Positions 1 through 5,715 of a stretch of 6,272 nucleotides of DNA are shown in pieces; positions within the stretch are counted from its first letter, which is position 1, and each line of letters begins with the position of its first letter. Both the position numbers and the translations under genes were made by a program. The DNA comes from Deltaproteobacteria bacterium (GTDB lineage Bacteria; Desulfobacterota; Desulfobulbia; Desulfobulbales; SURF-16). The notes beneath the pieces were generated by a model. It saw only the letters and a program-made list of their open reading frames with translations. It made no database searches and was not told the origin of the DNA. Where the stretch lies: the NCBI GenBank assembly GCA_029939635.1, contig JAOZSN010000161.1, positions 1 through 6,272 on the forward strand. Direction: 5' to 3'.

Positions 1-61
1 CCAGGCGGCCCTGTCAGCAGCAGCCAAGACCATGCAGCTAAGTCTGGTTGATTATCTGTAG
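1..61 (+). CDS. flgL: FlgL, flagellar hook-filament junction protein (C-terminal end only)
   Basis: Only the last 19 codons are present, read in the frame beginning at base 2 and ending with TAG at 59-61. The residues (QAALSAAAKTMQLSLVDYL) match the characteristic FlgL/HAP3 tail, an Ala-rich amphipathic helix followed by 'x-M-Q-x-S-L-x-D-[FY]-L'. FlgL joins the hook to the flagellin filament, and its terminal helices pack in the filament core. Identification rests on this short tail plus context: csrA and fliW follow directly on the same strand, the usual flgK-flgL-csrA-fliW order. No terminator is visible between this stop and csrA, so read-through is likely. Another flagellin-like axial protein is possible but less likely. 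Confidence 0.72.
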   Translation, partial: QAALSAAAKTMQLSLVDYL

Positions 62-150
62 GATAATTGTAAGAATTTAAAGAAATTGAGAACTAAAAAA
101 GGTAAAGAAGAGGTACTATATTTTTTTACATTCTTTAAAAGGAGTTTTCC

Positions 151-393
151 ATGCTCATCCTGGCTCGTAAGATTGGTGAGGCCATCACTATTGCCGACGA
201 TATTGTCGTCAAGGTACTGGAGATCAAAAATGGTCAGGTCAAGCTAGGTATTGATGCACCCAACTCCATCGCTATCCATCGCAATGAGGTGTATGAGCGG
301 ATCAAGGAAGAAAATGTGCGGGCCGCCTCTGAAAGCCCTCAAGATCTTTCCTCTTTGTCCGATATATTGGAAAACCACAAGGTAAAGAAATAA
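151..393 (+). CDS. csrA: CsrA, carbon storage / flagellin translational regulator
   Basis: This is an RNA-binding homodimer that represses translation by binding GGA motifs over ribosome-binding sites; in FliW-containing bacteria its classic target is flagellin mRNA. The 80-residue protein opens with MLILARKIGEAI and carries the conserved 'QVKLGIDAPxSIAIHRxEVYERI' block (about residues 29-51, split here by x). The two key RNA-contact regions, Leu4/Arg6 and Arg44, are intact. It is about 20 residues longer than the 61-residue E. coli protein; a C-terminal extension is typical of CsrA proteins controlled by FliW. The start has a good Shine-Dalgarno (AAAAGGAG, 137-144). That site contains an AAGGA CsrA-type motif, so autoregulation is plausible. 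fliW begins 23 bases downstream, consistent with one operon with flgL. Confidence 0.97.
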   Translation: MLILARKIGEAITIADDIVVKVLEIKNGQVKLGIDAPNSIAIHRNEVYERIKEENVRAASESPQDLSSLSDILENHKVKK

Positions 394-416
394 AGAATAT
401 CGAGAAGATAAAAAAC

Positions 417-884
417 ATGAATAGTGCAACTGCTCAAAATATGAATGAAATAATCAGCGTTGACACCAGTCGCTTTGGTACCATTGAGGTAGAGATTGAC
501 CGGGTCATTACCATGACTCAGCCTCTACTTGGTTTCCCCGAGTCCAGTCGCTTTGTCCTGCGCCCCCATAGTGAGGAGTCACCCTTCTTGTGGTTGCAAT
601 CCCTGGATAACCCACAGCTCGCCTTTGTTGTTATCCAGGCCACAACCCTCCTCCAGGAGTATCAACCCGCCATACCTGGCTCCTGTCGCCAGGACCTGCA
701 ACTCAATGGCTCTCGCCCCCATGATCTATTGCTGCTGCTCACCATTCCAGAGGGTAAACCCGAGGAGATGACCGCTAACCTCCTCGGCCCCTTGGTCATC
801 AACCCAGCAGAGCGCCTTGCCAGCCAGATTCTTCTTGATCCAGCCAGCTATGATCCCTGCTGGCCCGTCTTTACTAAAGAATAA
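417..884 (+). CDS. fliW: FliW, flagellar assembly factor and CsrA antagonist
   Basis: FliW binds either flagellin or CsrA. When flagellin is exported, freed FliW sequesters CsrA and relieves repression of flagellin translation. The 155-residue product has family features in order: an N-terminal 'FGTIEV' strand (about residues 20-25), 'LLGFPESSRFVL' (about 37-48), 'PFLWLQSLDNPQLAFVV' (about 56-72), and the C-terminal 'TANLLGPLVINPAERLASQILLD' region (here about 119-141), which corresponds to the 'N-x-P-[IV]-V-I-N-P' block of FliW proteins. The start at 417 is preceded by GAGAAG (402-407). An internal ATG at 441 is possible and would remove eight poorly conserved residues, but it has no visible ribosome site. 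The TAA stop at 882-884 touches the TAG of the opposing ATPase gene. Confidence 0.95.
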   Translation: MNSATAQNMNEIISVDTSRFGTIEVEIDRVITMTQPLLGFPESSRFVLRPHSEESPFLWLQSLDNPQLAFVVIQATTLLQEYQPAIPGSCRQDLQLNGSRPHDLLLLLTIPEGKPEEMTANLLGPLVINPAERLASQILLDPASYDPCWPVFTKE

Positions 885-1808
885 CTAGCTGGACAGAGTG
901 ATTTTTCCATCCCCCAGCACGGGATAGCGCGGCTCACCTTCCTGGTACGCCTCTTTTTCTAAATGATGCCATAATTCTTTCATGGCTAAGGTCGCAGGGC
1001 CTTGTGAAAATTCCACCAATGGTACGCCCTGCACCACACTGCGTACAGCATCCTCATCAAATGGAATTCGCGCCAGCACCGGAATATCATATTCCTCACA
1101 ACGTGCTTCAATGCGCCGAGTCATCTCCTCGTTTAAATCCCATTTATTTATACAAACACAGGTGGTCACCTTAAAATGGGCGGCCAGTCCAGCCAGTCGT
1201 TCCAGATCATGGAGACCAGAGGCCGAAGGCTCGGTCACCGCCAGGACAATATCTGCCCCGGACATTGAGGCAATGACCGGGCAGCCGATGCCAGGCGGGC
1301 CATCAACCAATATCCACTGCTTGCCCTGCTCCTCTGCCAATTGCCGCGCCTCCCTCTTCACCAATGAGACCAGCTTACCAGAATTTTCCTCCCCCGGATC
1401 CAAGGCGGCATGGATCATAGGGCCATAGGCAGACTGTGACTGCATCCAAATACCACAGGTGGTATCAGCCATGGTGATAGCCTCTTCTGGACAAAACCAG
1501 GCACATACTCCGCATCCCTCACAGGTGAGTGGGTCTATCTGTGGCCCATCATCCATGACAATGGCATCATAGGCACATTGCTCAGCACAGAGACCACACT
1601 CACTACATTTATCTCCATCGACCTCAGGTAACACCCCGGAAATAAAATCATGCTGCTCCTCCACTTGCGGGGCTAAAACCAAATGCAAATCCGCGGCATC
1701 CACATCACAATCCACCAGCACCTTATCCGGCATAAGTGCTGCCAGCGAAGCTGCCACCGATGTCTTGCCAGTGCCACCTTTACCACTTAGTATAAGAATC
1801 TCCTTCAT
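885..1808 (-). CDS. MinD-superfamily P-loop ATPase with inserted 2x[4Fe-4S] ferredoxin domain (distal paralogue)
   Basis: A cytoplasmic 307-residue ATPase of the COG1149 type, related to MinD/Mrp, with a ferredoxin domain inserted after the first nucleotide-binding elements. Visible motifs are the deviant Walker A GKGGTGKTS (residues 9-17, signature Lys10), the DCDVDAAD switch (33-40), two Fe-S motifs C68-x2-C71-x2-C74-x3-C78 and C96-x2-C99-x2-C102-x3-C106-P, and the Walker B-like DGPPGIGCP (169-177) with Cys176. It is the last gene of a three-gene operon. Its ATG overlaps the upstream stop as ATGA, preceded by GGAGGGG, suggesting translational coupling. Homologous pairs (DVU2103/DVU2104 type) accompany the ORP protein in Desulfovibrio. 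A role in ATP-dependent handling of a metal-sulfur cluster is inferred; electron transfer or cell-positioning roles are alternatives. The C-terminus ends flush against fliW. Confidence 0.93.
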   Translation of the reverse strand: MKEILILSGKGGTGKTSVAASLAALMPDKVLVDCDVDAADLHLVLAPQVEEQHDFISGVLPEVDGDKCSECGLCAEQCAYDAIVMDDGPQIDPLTCEGCGVCAWFCPEEAITMADTTCGIWMQSQSAYGPMIHAALDPGEENSGKLVSLVKREARQLAEEQGKQWILVDGPPGIGCPVIASMSGADIVLAVTEPSASGLHDLERLAGLAAHFKVTTCVCINKWDLNEEMTRRIEARCEEYDIPVLARIPFDEDAVRSVVQGVPLVEFSQGPATLAMKELWHHLEKEAYQEGEPRYPVLGDGKITLSS

Positions 1809-2638
1809 GCTGCCCCTCCGCTCACAACTTTCGCTAACATTGCCTCAAACTGCTGCTCTAGATCTGGCATGGTATGGATAAGTGGCTGACCAGTGGCACA
1901 CCCCTCTGCTGCCTGGCGTGAAAAGGGGATGCGCATGAGCACATCAATATCCTCATCTTTACACCACTGAGCCACCTGTTCATCTCCCAGACCATCCTTA
2001 TTAATTATCACCGCAAAGGGCCGTTCAAGCTGACGCAACACGGTCACCGCCAGTTTAAGATCATGGTGACCAAAGGGGGTAGGCTCAGTGACCAGCAGGG
2101 TAAAATCAGCATCCCGCACCGTGGTCACCATGGGGCAGGATGTACCTGGAGGTGCATCATAAATGACTAAGGGGCCGCTGGCCCGACTCTGTACCTCTTT
2201 AATAAGTGGTGGAGCCATAGCCTCACCGATCCGCAAGGTTCCTTGAGCAAAATTAAGGGAGCCGTCCCTGCCTTCCTCCACCACACCAATCTCACGTTTA
2301 CCGTGCAGTAAGGCATCTTCGGGGCAGGCGAGGAAACATCCACCACAGGCGTGACACATCTCTGGAAAGATCATCATGGTTTCGCCAAAGACGGTGATGG
2401 CATTGAAACGACAGATATCACGACAAATGCCGCAGTAGGTACATTTTTCCTCATCAACCTCTGGCACATCCAAGGTCAGGGTACTGGTGTCGGTAAATGT
2501 TGGTTTAAGAAAAATATGACTGTTCGGTGCCTCCACATCACAATCAAGTAGCTGCGCCTCCTTGGCCACCAGGGCCAAACTCACCGCTACGGTGGTCTTA
2601 CCCGTCCCCCCCTTACCACTGGCCACAGCTATCTTCAT
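1805..2638 (-). CDS. MinD-superfamily P-loop ATPase with inserted 2x[4Fe-4S] ferredoxin domain (proximal paralogue)
   Basis: This 277-residue paralogue of the downstream ATPase has the deviant Walker A GKGGTGKTT (residues 8-16, signature Lys9), the switch DCDVEAPNSH (32-41), two ferredoxin motifs C66-x2-C69-x2-C72-x3-C76 and C95-x2-C98-x2-C101-x3-C105-P, and the Walker B-like DAPPGTSCP (161-169) with Cys168. The open frame extends 20 codons further upstream (to 2698), but those codons overlap the Gly/Arg tail of the preceding gene and give a Trp/Arg-rich nonsense stretch. The ATG at 2638 has GGAG just upstream, sits in an ATGA overlap with the preceding stop, and gives the canonical MKIAVASGKGG start. 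The two ATPases differ clearly in sequence, so they probably act as a heteromeric pair rather than a recent duplicate. Partnership with the NifX-like protein is inferred from gene order and family precedent. Confidence 0.93.
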   Translation of the reverse strand: MKIAVASGKGGTGKTTVAVSLALVAKEAQLLDCDVEAPNSHIFLKPTFTDTSTLTLDVPEVDEEKCTYCGICRDICRFNAITVFGETMMIFPEMCHACGGCFLACPEDALLHGKREIGVVEEGRDGSLNFAQGTLRIGEAMAPPLIKEVQSRASGPLVIYDAPPGTSCPMVTTVRDADFTLLVTEPTPFGHHDLKLAVTVLRQLERPFAVIINKDGLGDEQVAQWCKDEDIDVLMRIPFSRQAAEGCATGQPLIHTMPDLEQQFEAMLAKVVSGGAA

Positions 2639-3111
2639 GATCTCCGCCCCTGGCCCCGACCTCGACCTCGGCCTTGTCCACCGCCACCACCACCACAACC
2701 ACAGCCACGACCTTGACCTTGCCCCTGACCACCCATGCCACGACCAGGGGCCGTTGCCGGAGAACTTGGTTCAGGAGTGGTAGCCGACTTGCCACCAGCC
2801 ACCACTTTTTCCACTGCCTGGCGTACCGTACCAGTGGCATTATTATAGATAGTAATGCCGGCACTCTGCAGCACGACCTCTGCTTTAGGGCCCACCCGAC
2901 CAGAAAGGACAGCTTCGGCCTTGGCCTCGGCCATCATGGTGGCGGCATTAATACCCGCACCATGGGCCGCATCCCGTGCGGCCTGGTTATCAATAACCGT
3001 GGCCACTGTCATTGTATCTGAATCAACGATAACAAGATACGCGGCTCGACCAAAACGCGGATCAACTGCTGAATCTATTTCTGTTCCTATTGAACTCACT
3101 GCAATTTTCAT
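2635..3111 (-). CDS. NifX/ORP-like dinitrogenase Fe-Mo cofactor-family protein with Gly/Arg-rich cationic tail
   Basis: A 158-residue cytoplasmic protein. Residues 1-105 form a NifX/NifB C-terminal/ORP-type domain: MKIAVSSIGTEIDSAVDPRFGRA at the N-terminus (a typical 'D-x-x-x-x-x-R-F-G-R' start, broken here by variable residues), His50 in the 'HGAGINAA' loop, and a C-terminal 'GITIYNNATGTVRQAVE' strand-helix. Family members carry Fe-Mo, Mo-Cu or Fe-S clusters. A Pro/Ser/Thr linker (about 109-122) leads to a low-complexity tail (about 123-158) made of Gly, Gln and Arg with a single C-G-C pair (Cys137, Cys139). The frame opens at 3153, but ATG 3111 is chosen because it gives the family start and has GGAGG just upstream. 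It is the first gene of the operon, and its TGA overlaps the next ATG. It may bind, carry or store a metal-sulfur cluster for the two following ATPases. Which metal cannot be told from sequence. Confidence 0.9.
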   Translation of the reverse strand: MKIAVSSIGTEIDSAVDPRFGRAAYLVIVDSDTMTVATVIDNQAARDAAHGAGINAATMMAEAKAEAVLSGRVGPKAEVVLQSAGITIYNNATGTVRQAVEKVVAGGKSATTPEPSSPATAPGRGMGGQGQGQGRGCGCGGGGGGQGRGRGRGQGRRS

Positions 3112-3192
3112 AACCTGCCTCCGTATTAGAATAGAAGAGAAGAGCTTAACCAAAACACCTATTCGTATTTGTGTCTTCGTGAATAGAAAATA

Positions 3193-3220
3193 AAGATAAT
3201 ACTAAAATAGCAACAGGCAA
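3193..3220 (-). promoter_or_regulatory. Weak candidate promoter for the NifX-like/ATPase operon
   Basis: On the minus strand, TTGCCT (3220-3215) stands 16 bases before TATCTT (3198-3193), giving a start near 3187 and a leader of about 75 bases before the ATG at 3111. A better -10 match, TATTAT, lies a few bases upstream but has no -35 at a suitable distance. The known Desulfovibrio ORP operons use sigma-54; no GG-N10-GC element was found here. Tentative, since the AT-rich sequence yields such matches easily. Confidence 0.28.
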
Positions 3221-3226
3221 GGGTTT

Positions 3227-3266
3227 ACAGCAATTATTTTGTGCAAAAGCACAAAATAATTGCTGT
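3227..3266. repeat. Perfect 18-bp inverted repeat with 4-base loop, possible terminator or operator
   Basis: Bases 3227-3244 are the exact reverse complement of 3249-3266, separated by AAAA (3245-3248). The arm is AT-rich inside (ATTATTTT) with GC clamps near the loop (GTGC/GCAC) and at the base (CAGC/GCTG). It begins 44 bases past the receptor stop codon and lies 115 bases before the next start on the same strand. A factor-independent terminator for the receptor gene would fit by position, but neither strand has a U tract after the stem. A protein-binding palindrome upstream of the NifX-like operon, or an mRNA 3'-end stabiliser, are alternatives. Confidence 0.8.
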
Positions 3267-3310
3267 GTGCTGCCAAAGTATCAGAAGAGAAAGGGCGGGG
3301 AGTGGCTGTT

Positions 3311-5209
3311 CTAATAATCGAAGGAAAGCTTTACAATAAGCTGACGCAGACAGTCGGTATTGCCCTTGGTAGGGTCTGAGATAGCCTCATCATGTTCCGG
3401 ATCAAAGGCATTGCTTAAGGCCAGACTCAACTCTACCTGCTCGACCGGGTAATAGCCTAAACGAAGGTCAAGACGGCTGTAACTGCTGGTTGTACTGGTC
3501 TGATCAACATAGAAGAGCCTCAAATCAAACTCCAAATTATGGCGAATATTATATAGATTACGCACAGTAAAGGAGTTGGTTGGAATCTGCTCATTCTCAT
3601 AAGCGCCCTCCTTGGCCGAAGCAGCCCGATGCCAGGTGTAGGACACCTCTGTACGGCCTTGGCCATAATAATAACGAACAACAGATTCATAGCCATATAT
3701 ATAACGCAACTGCTCAGAATCATTGTTGCGATTATGGTGATCATCCCAAAAGATGGAATGATCCAGCATGAAATTATCACTGAACTTGAGACGGTGGCCG
3801 CACTCCAGGCTATAGATTACGTTGGATGATGCCCCAGGTTCATTGATGGGAATAACCATAAATCCCAAATCAACAATACCGTCGCTCTGGGAGCGTGAAG
3901 GCACTATCACCGCCCTGGAGGCGGAAACCCACACTACGTGCTCCTGCTCCAACTGGTAGAGGATCTGACCACTGGGCTGCCACTCATCATCGGTATATTT
4001 ATTATGCTCATATTTTGTGCCAATAGTCAGCTTAAGGGCATCATCCAGCACTGAAAACTCATCCTGAATAAAGGCACTGTAGGTATCATCGTTGCGATGG
4101 GCAGGATCCAGGGCAAAACCGGTACCAGGTGTCTCACTTTTATCCTGCAAATAGCGATATCCTAGACCCCAAATAACACGCTGAGCTGGTAAACTAAACG
4201 AGTGCTGGAAGTCCATATCATAGGTGTTACGTGTATCATTAAAAGAAGAATTTGCCAGGTAGGTATAGTCATAGTAGAGCTGCAGGGAAGAGGTAGAGTG
4301 CTGGGAAAATTGATGGTCATGGCGCAGGAGAATATTGCCACCCCGACCTTTTTCCGTGTCCTCTGTCACGCTACCAAAGACTATACGGCTCTGTTCCTCC
4401 TTGGAGTCAAAGAAATCACCCTGTAGATTAAAAAAATCGCGATCATTTGCCTGCCAGCTGGATCGAAAACCAGCCTGGCTAAAATCATGGCCATCATGGC
4501 CTGTGGAACCAGGGAGAAAGGCACCTGGGGTTGACTGTTCTTCACTATCCGGATTTGTACTGGCCATAATACGCTTATTTTTGGCGTAAAGCCGGGCAGC
4601 AAACTGCTCATCACCATAACCCAGCCGCCCGGCAAGACTATTGGCAAATGATCCTCCACCTCCTGCCGCACCTTCAGCGTATCCCCCAACTGTTTCGGGT
4701 GGCCTTTTGGTGATAATATTGACAATTCCCTGGGCTGCATTGGAACCCCACAGGGAGCCACCAGGGCCACGAATCACCTCAATGTGATCAATATCGGCCA
4801 GCATGGCATCCACCCGGGCCCAATACACACCATTATTGAGCTGGTTAAAGACAGTACGACCATCAATCATCACCAGTAACTCACGGGAATAACGACGGTT
4901 GGTACCACGGCTGTTGATGGCAAACATATTGCCGTTGAGTTGACCCACATGCATACCAGGAACCATGCGTAATAACTCAGTAATGGAGGTGGAACCACTG
5001 CGGCGAATATCTTCCTGGGTGATAATATAGATAGCGGCAGGCACAGAAAACTGCTCTTCAGAACGGCGTGAACTCTCGACCTCCAAAGCCATGAGTTCAG
5101 CCAGGCTCATATCAAAAACACTTGTTTCGGCAGCCAGACCTGACCCGGCCCACAGCAGCATACACAGGCCTAGCCCTGCTGATTGTTTTTTTAATGCCCT
5201 TTCCTTCAC
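3311..5209 (-). CDS. TonB-dependent outer-membrane receptor, substrate unknown
   Basis: A full-length 632-residue receptor of the plug-plus-barrel type that imports a ligand across the outer membrane using energy from TonB-ExbBD. A signal peptide is clear: basic N-region (KERALKK), hydrophobic core, and likely cleavage after GLAA (residue 27). The mature N-terminus ETSVF could serve as a TonB box. The plug domain (about 50-168) shows 'VPAAIYIITQEDIRRSGSTS', 'LLVMIDGRTVF' and 'IEVIRGPGGSLWGSNAAQGI', leading into NIITK. The rest is alternating beta-barrel sequence ending in the aromatic KLSFDY typical of barrel proteins. The start is GTG at 5209, with AGGGGGG five bases upstream; it gives the only complete signal peptide. 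Substrate is not evident: siderophore, cobamide or another metal chelate are all possible. It is on the same strand as the metal-cluster operon downstream, which hints at but does not prove a shared metal theme. Confidence 0.94.
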   Translation of the reverse strand: MKERALKKQSAGLGLCMLLWAGSGLAAETSVFDMSLAELMALEVESSRRSEEQFSVPAAIYIITQEDIRRSGSTSITELLRMVPGMHVGQLNGNMFAINSRGTNRRYSRELLVMIDGRTVFNQLNNGVYWARVDAMLADIDHIEVIRGPGGSLWGSNAAQGIVNIITKRPPETVGGYAEGAAGGGGSFANSLAGRLGYGDEQFAARLYAKNKRIMASTNPDSEEQSTPGAFLPGSTGHDGHDFSQAGFRSSWQANDRDFFNLQGDFFDSKEEQSRIVFGSVTEDTEKGRGGNILLRHDHQFSQHSTSSLQLYYDYTYLANSSFNDTRNTYDMDFQHSFSLPAQRVIWGLGYRYLQDKSETPGTGFALDPAHRNDDTYSAFIQDEFSVLDDALKLTIGTKYEHNKYTDDEWQPSGQILYQLEQEHVVWVSASRAVIVPSRSQSDGIVDLGFMVIPINEPGASSNVIYSLECGHRLKFSDNFMLDHSIFWDDHHNRNNDSEQLRYIYGYESVVRYYYGQGRTEVSYTWHRAASAKEGAYENEQIPTNSFTVRNLYNIRHNLEFDLRLFYVDQTSTTSSYSRLDLRLGYYPVEQVELSLALSNAFDPEHDEAISDPTKGNTDCLRQLIVKLSFDY

Positions 5210-5238
5210 ATTTCCCCCCTGTTTACCACATCCCTCAT

Positions 5239-5267
5239 GTTATCACGGCACCCCCACTGACTGTCAA
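5239..5267 (-). promoter_or_regulatory. Sigma-70-type promoter of the TonB-dependent receptor gene
   Basis: On the minus strand a perfect TTGACA (5267-5262) is followed after 17 bases by GATAAC (5244-5239), which matches four of six -10 positions. Transcription would start near 5232, giving a leader of about 23 bases that includes the AGGGGGG ribosome site before GTG 5209. It lies just beyond the flgM terminator, so the receptor gene is an independent unit. A GATAAT hexamer (5277-5272) lies directly upstream, but there is no full Fur box. Confidence 0.65.
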
Positions 5268-5288
5268 TTCCATTATCTGGATATCTAC

Positions 5289-5330
5289 AAAAAAAAGAGA
5301 GGCTGATCCGCTTATGCGAATCAGCCTCTC
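5289..5330 (-). terminator. Rho-independent terminator of flgM
   Basis: The minus-strand RNA pairs 5330-5320 with 5307-5297 (11 bp beginning GAGAGGCTGAT). The stem continues through one mismatch with three more GC pairs around a 4-base loop, then runs into eight U residues (5296-5289). It lies 28 bases past the flgM stop and separates flgM from the receptor promoter. One of the clearest regulatory sites in the window. Confidence 0.92.
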
Positions 5331-5357
5331 CAGGACCCTGCTCTATGAACTAAAGCT

Positions 5358-5663
5358 CTATTTTCCCAAGATACCCTCATCCACCATAAGGCTGGACAGC
5401 ATCTTGTCGGCAATATCCCGGGAATCAACCTGGTATTCGCCACTTTCAACCTGGCTCTTCAAAGCCTCAACACGGTCAGCGCGCACATCTGGAGTATCAT
5501 CAATAATTTGTCGCATTTGCTGCACTTCCTTGGAGCCGGTGGAGAGGGCCACTGTATCGGTTGCACTTGCCTTACTACTGCCAACCGTTTCGGCCTCCCG
5601 GGCCTTTTTAACTTCTGTTTTCGTTTCTGTCCGTATCTGGGACACTACATCTGTCAGCTTCAT
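5358..5663 (-). CDS. flgM: FlgM, anti-sigma-28 factor
   Basis: FlgM binds the flagellar sigma factor FliA (sigma-28) until the hook is finished, then leaves through the flagellar export apparatus. The product is 101 residues, a normal length. The N-terminal half is low in hydrophobic residues and rich in Thr, Ser, Lys and Glu, as expected for the disordered export region. The C-terminal half carries the diagnostic block 'DVRADRVEALKSQVESGEYQ' followed by 'VDSRDIADKMLSSLM' (about residues 59-94), the sigma-binding helices. The start at 5663 has GGGAG (5674-5670) seven bases upstream, and the gene ends at its own strong terminator. It is a single-gene unit, divergent from polA and separated from flgL-csrA-fliW by the receptor and metal-cluster genes, whereas flgM often sits just upstream of flgN-flgK. 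Confidence 0.92.
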   Translation of the reverse strand: MKLTDVVSQIRTETKTEVKKAREAETVGSSKASATDTVALSTGSKEVQQMRQIIDDTPDVRADRVEALKSQVESGEYQVDSRDIADKMLSSLMVDEGILGK

Positions 5664-5682
5664 GACTGGCTCCCGACAATCT

Positions 5683-5705
5683 ATTATAATGACGCAGCTG
5701 GCGTC
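5683..5705 (-). promoter_or_regulatory. Candidate flgM -10 box with adjoining GACGC/GCGTC palindrome
   Basis: A consensus TATAAT is present on the minus strand (5688-5683), with start near 5676, immediately before the GGGAG ribosome site. No -35 match stands 16-18 bases away. Instead the spacer holds an inverted repeat, GACGC (5691-5695) and GCGTC (5701-5705), which could be a binding site for an activator or repressor. A sigma-28 site (TAAA-N15-GCCGATAA) was sought and not found. The predicted leader is unusually short, so the assignment is tentative. Confidence 0.3.
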
Positions 5706-5715
5706 TTAGGGTGGG

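Noticed and set aside
62..150. Separate promoter for csrA in the AT-rich gap after flgL
   Set aside because: TTGAGA (86-91) and TACTAT (114-119) are 22 bases apart, too far for sigma-70; read-through from flgL is the simpler explanation.
2639..2698. Longer start for the proximal ATPase, adding an N-terminus beginning MWWWWRW
   Set aside because: These codons are the out-of-frame reading of the preceding gene's Gly/Arg tail. The ATG at 2638 has GGAG upstream, an ATGA overlap and the canonical MKIAVASGKGG start.
2674..3021. Plus-strand frame rich in Thr and His opposite the NifX-like gene
   Set aside because: The bias is the complement of the Gly/Arg tail codons; there is no ribosome site or recognisable protein.
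3112..3153. Upstream ATG (3153) for the NifX-like protein
   Set aside because: It adds 14 residues not expected in the family; the ATG at 3111 has a clear GGAGG and the standard MKIAVSS start.
3187..3226. Sigma-54 promoter upstream of the NifX-like operon, as in Desulfovibrio ORP genes
   Set aside because: No GG-N10-GC (TGGCAC-N5-TTGCA) arrangement was found on the minus strand, including within the palindrome.
5262..5285. Fur box upstream of the TonB-dependent receptor gene
   Set aside because: Only one clear GATAAT hexamer is present; the three-hexamer array needed for a convincing site is absent.
5122..5709. Long plus-strand open frame (195 codons) across flgM
   Set aside because: It runs through the flgM terminator and opposite a clear FlgM coding sequence; the translation resembles no protein family.
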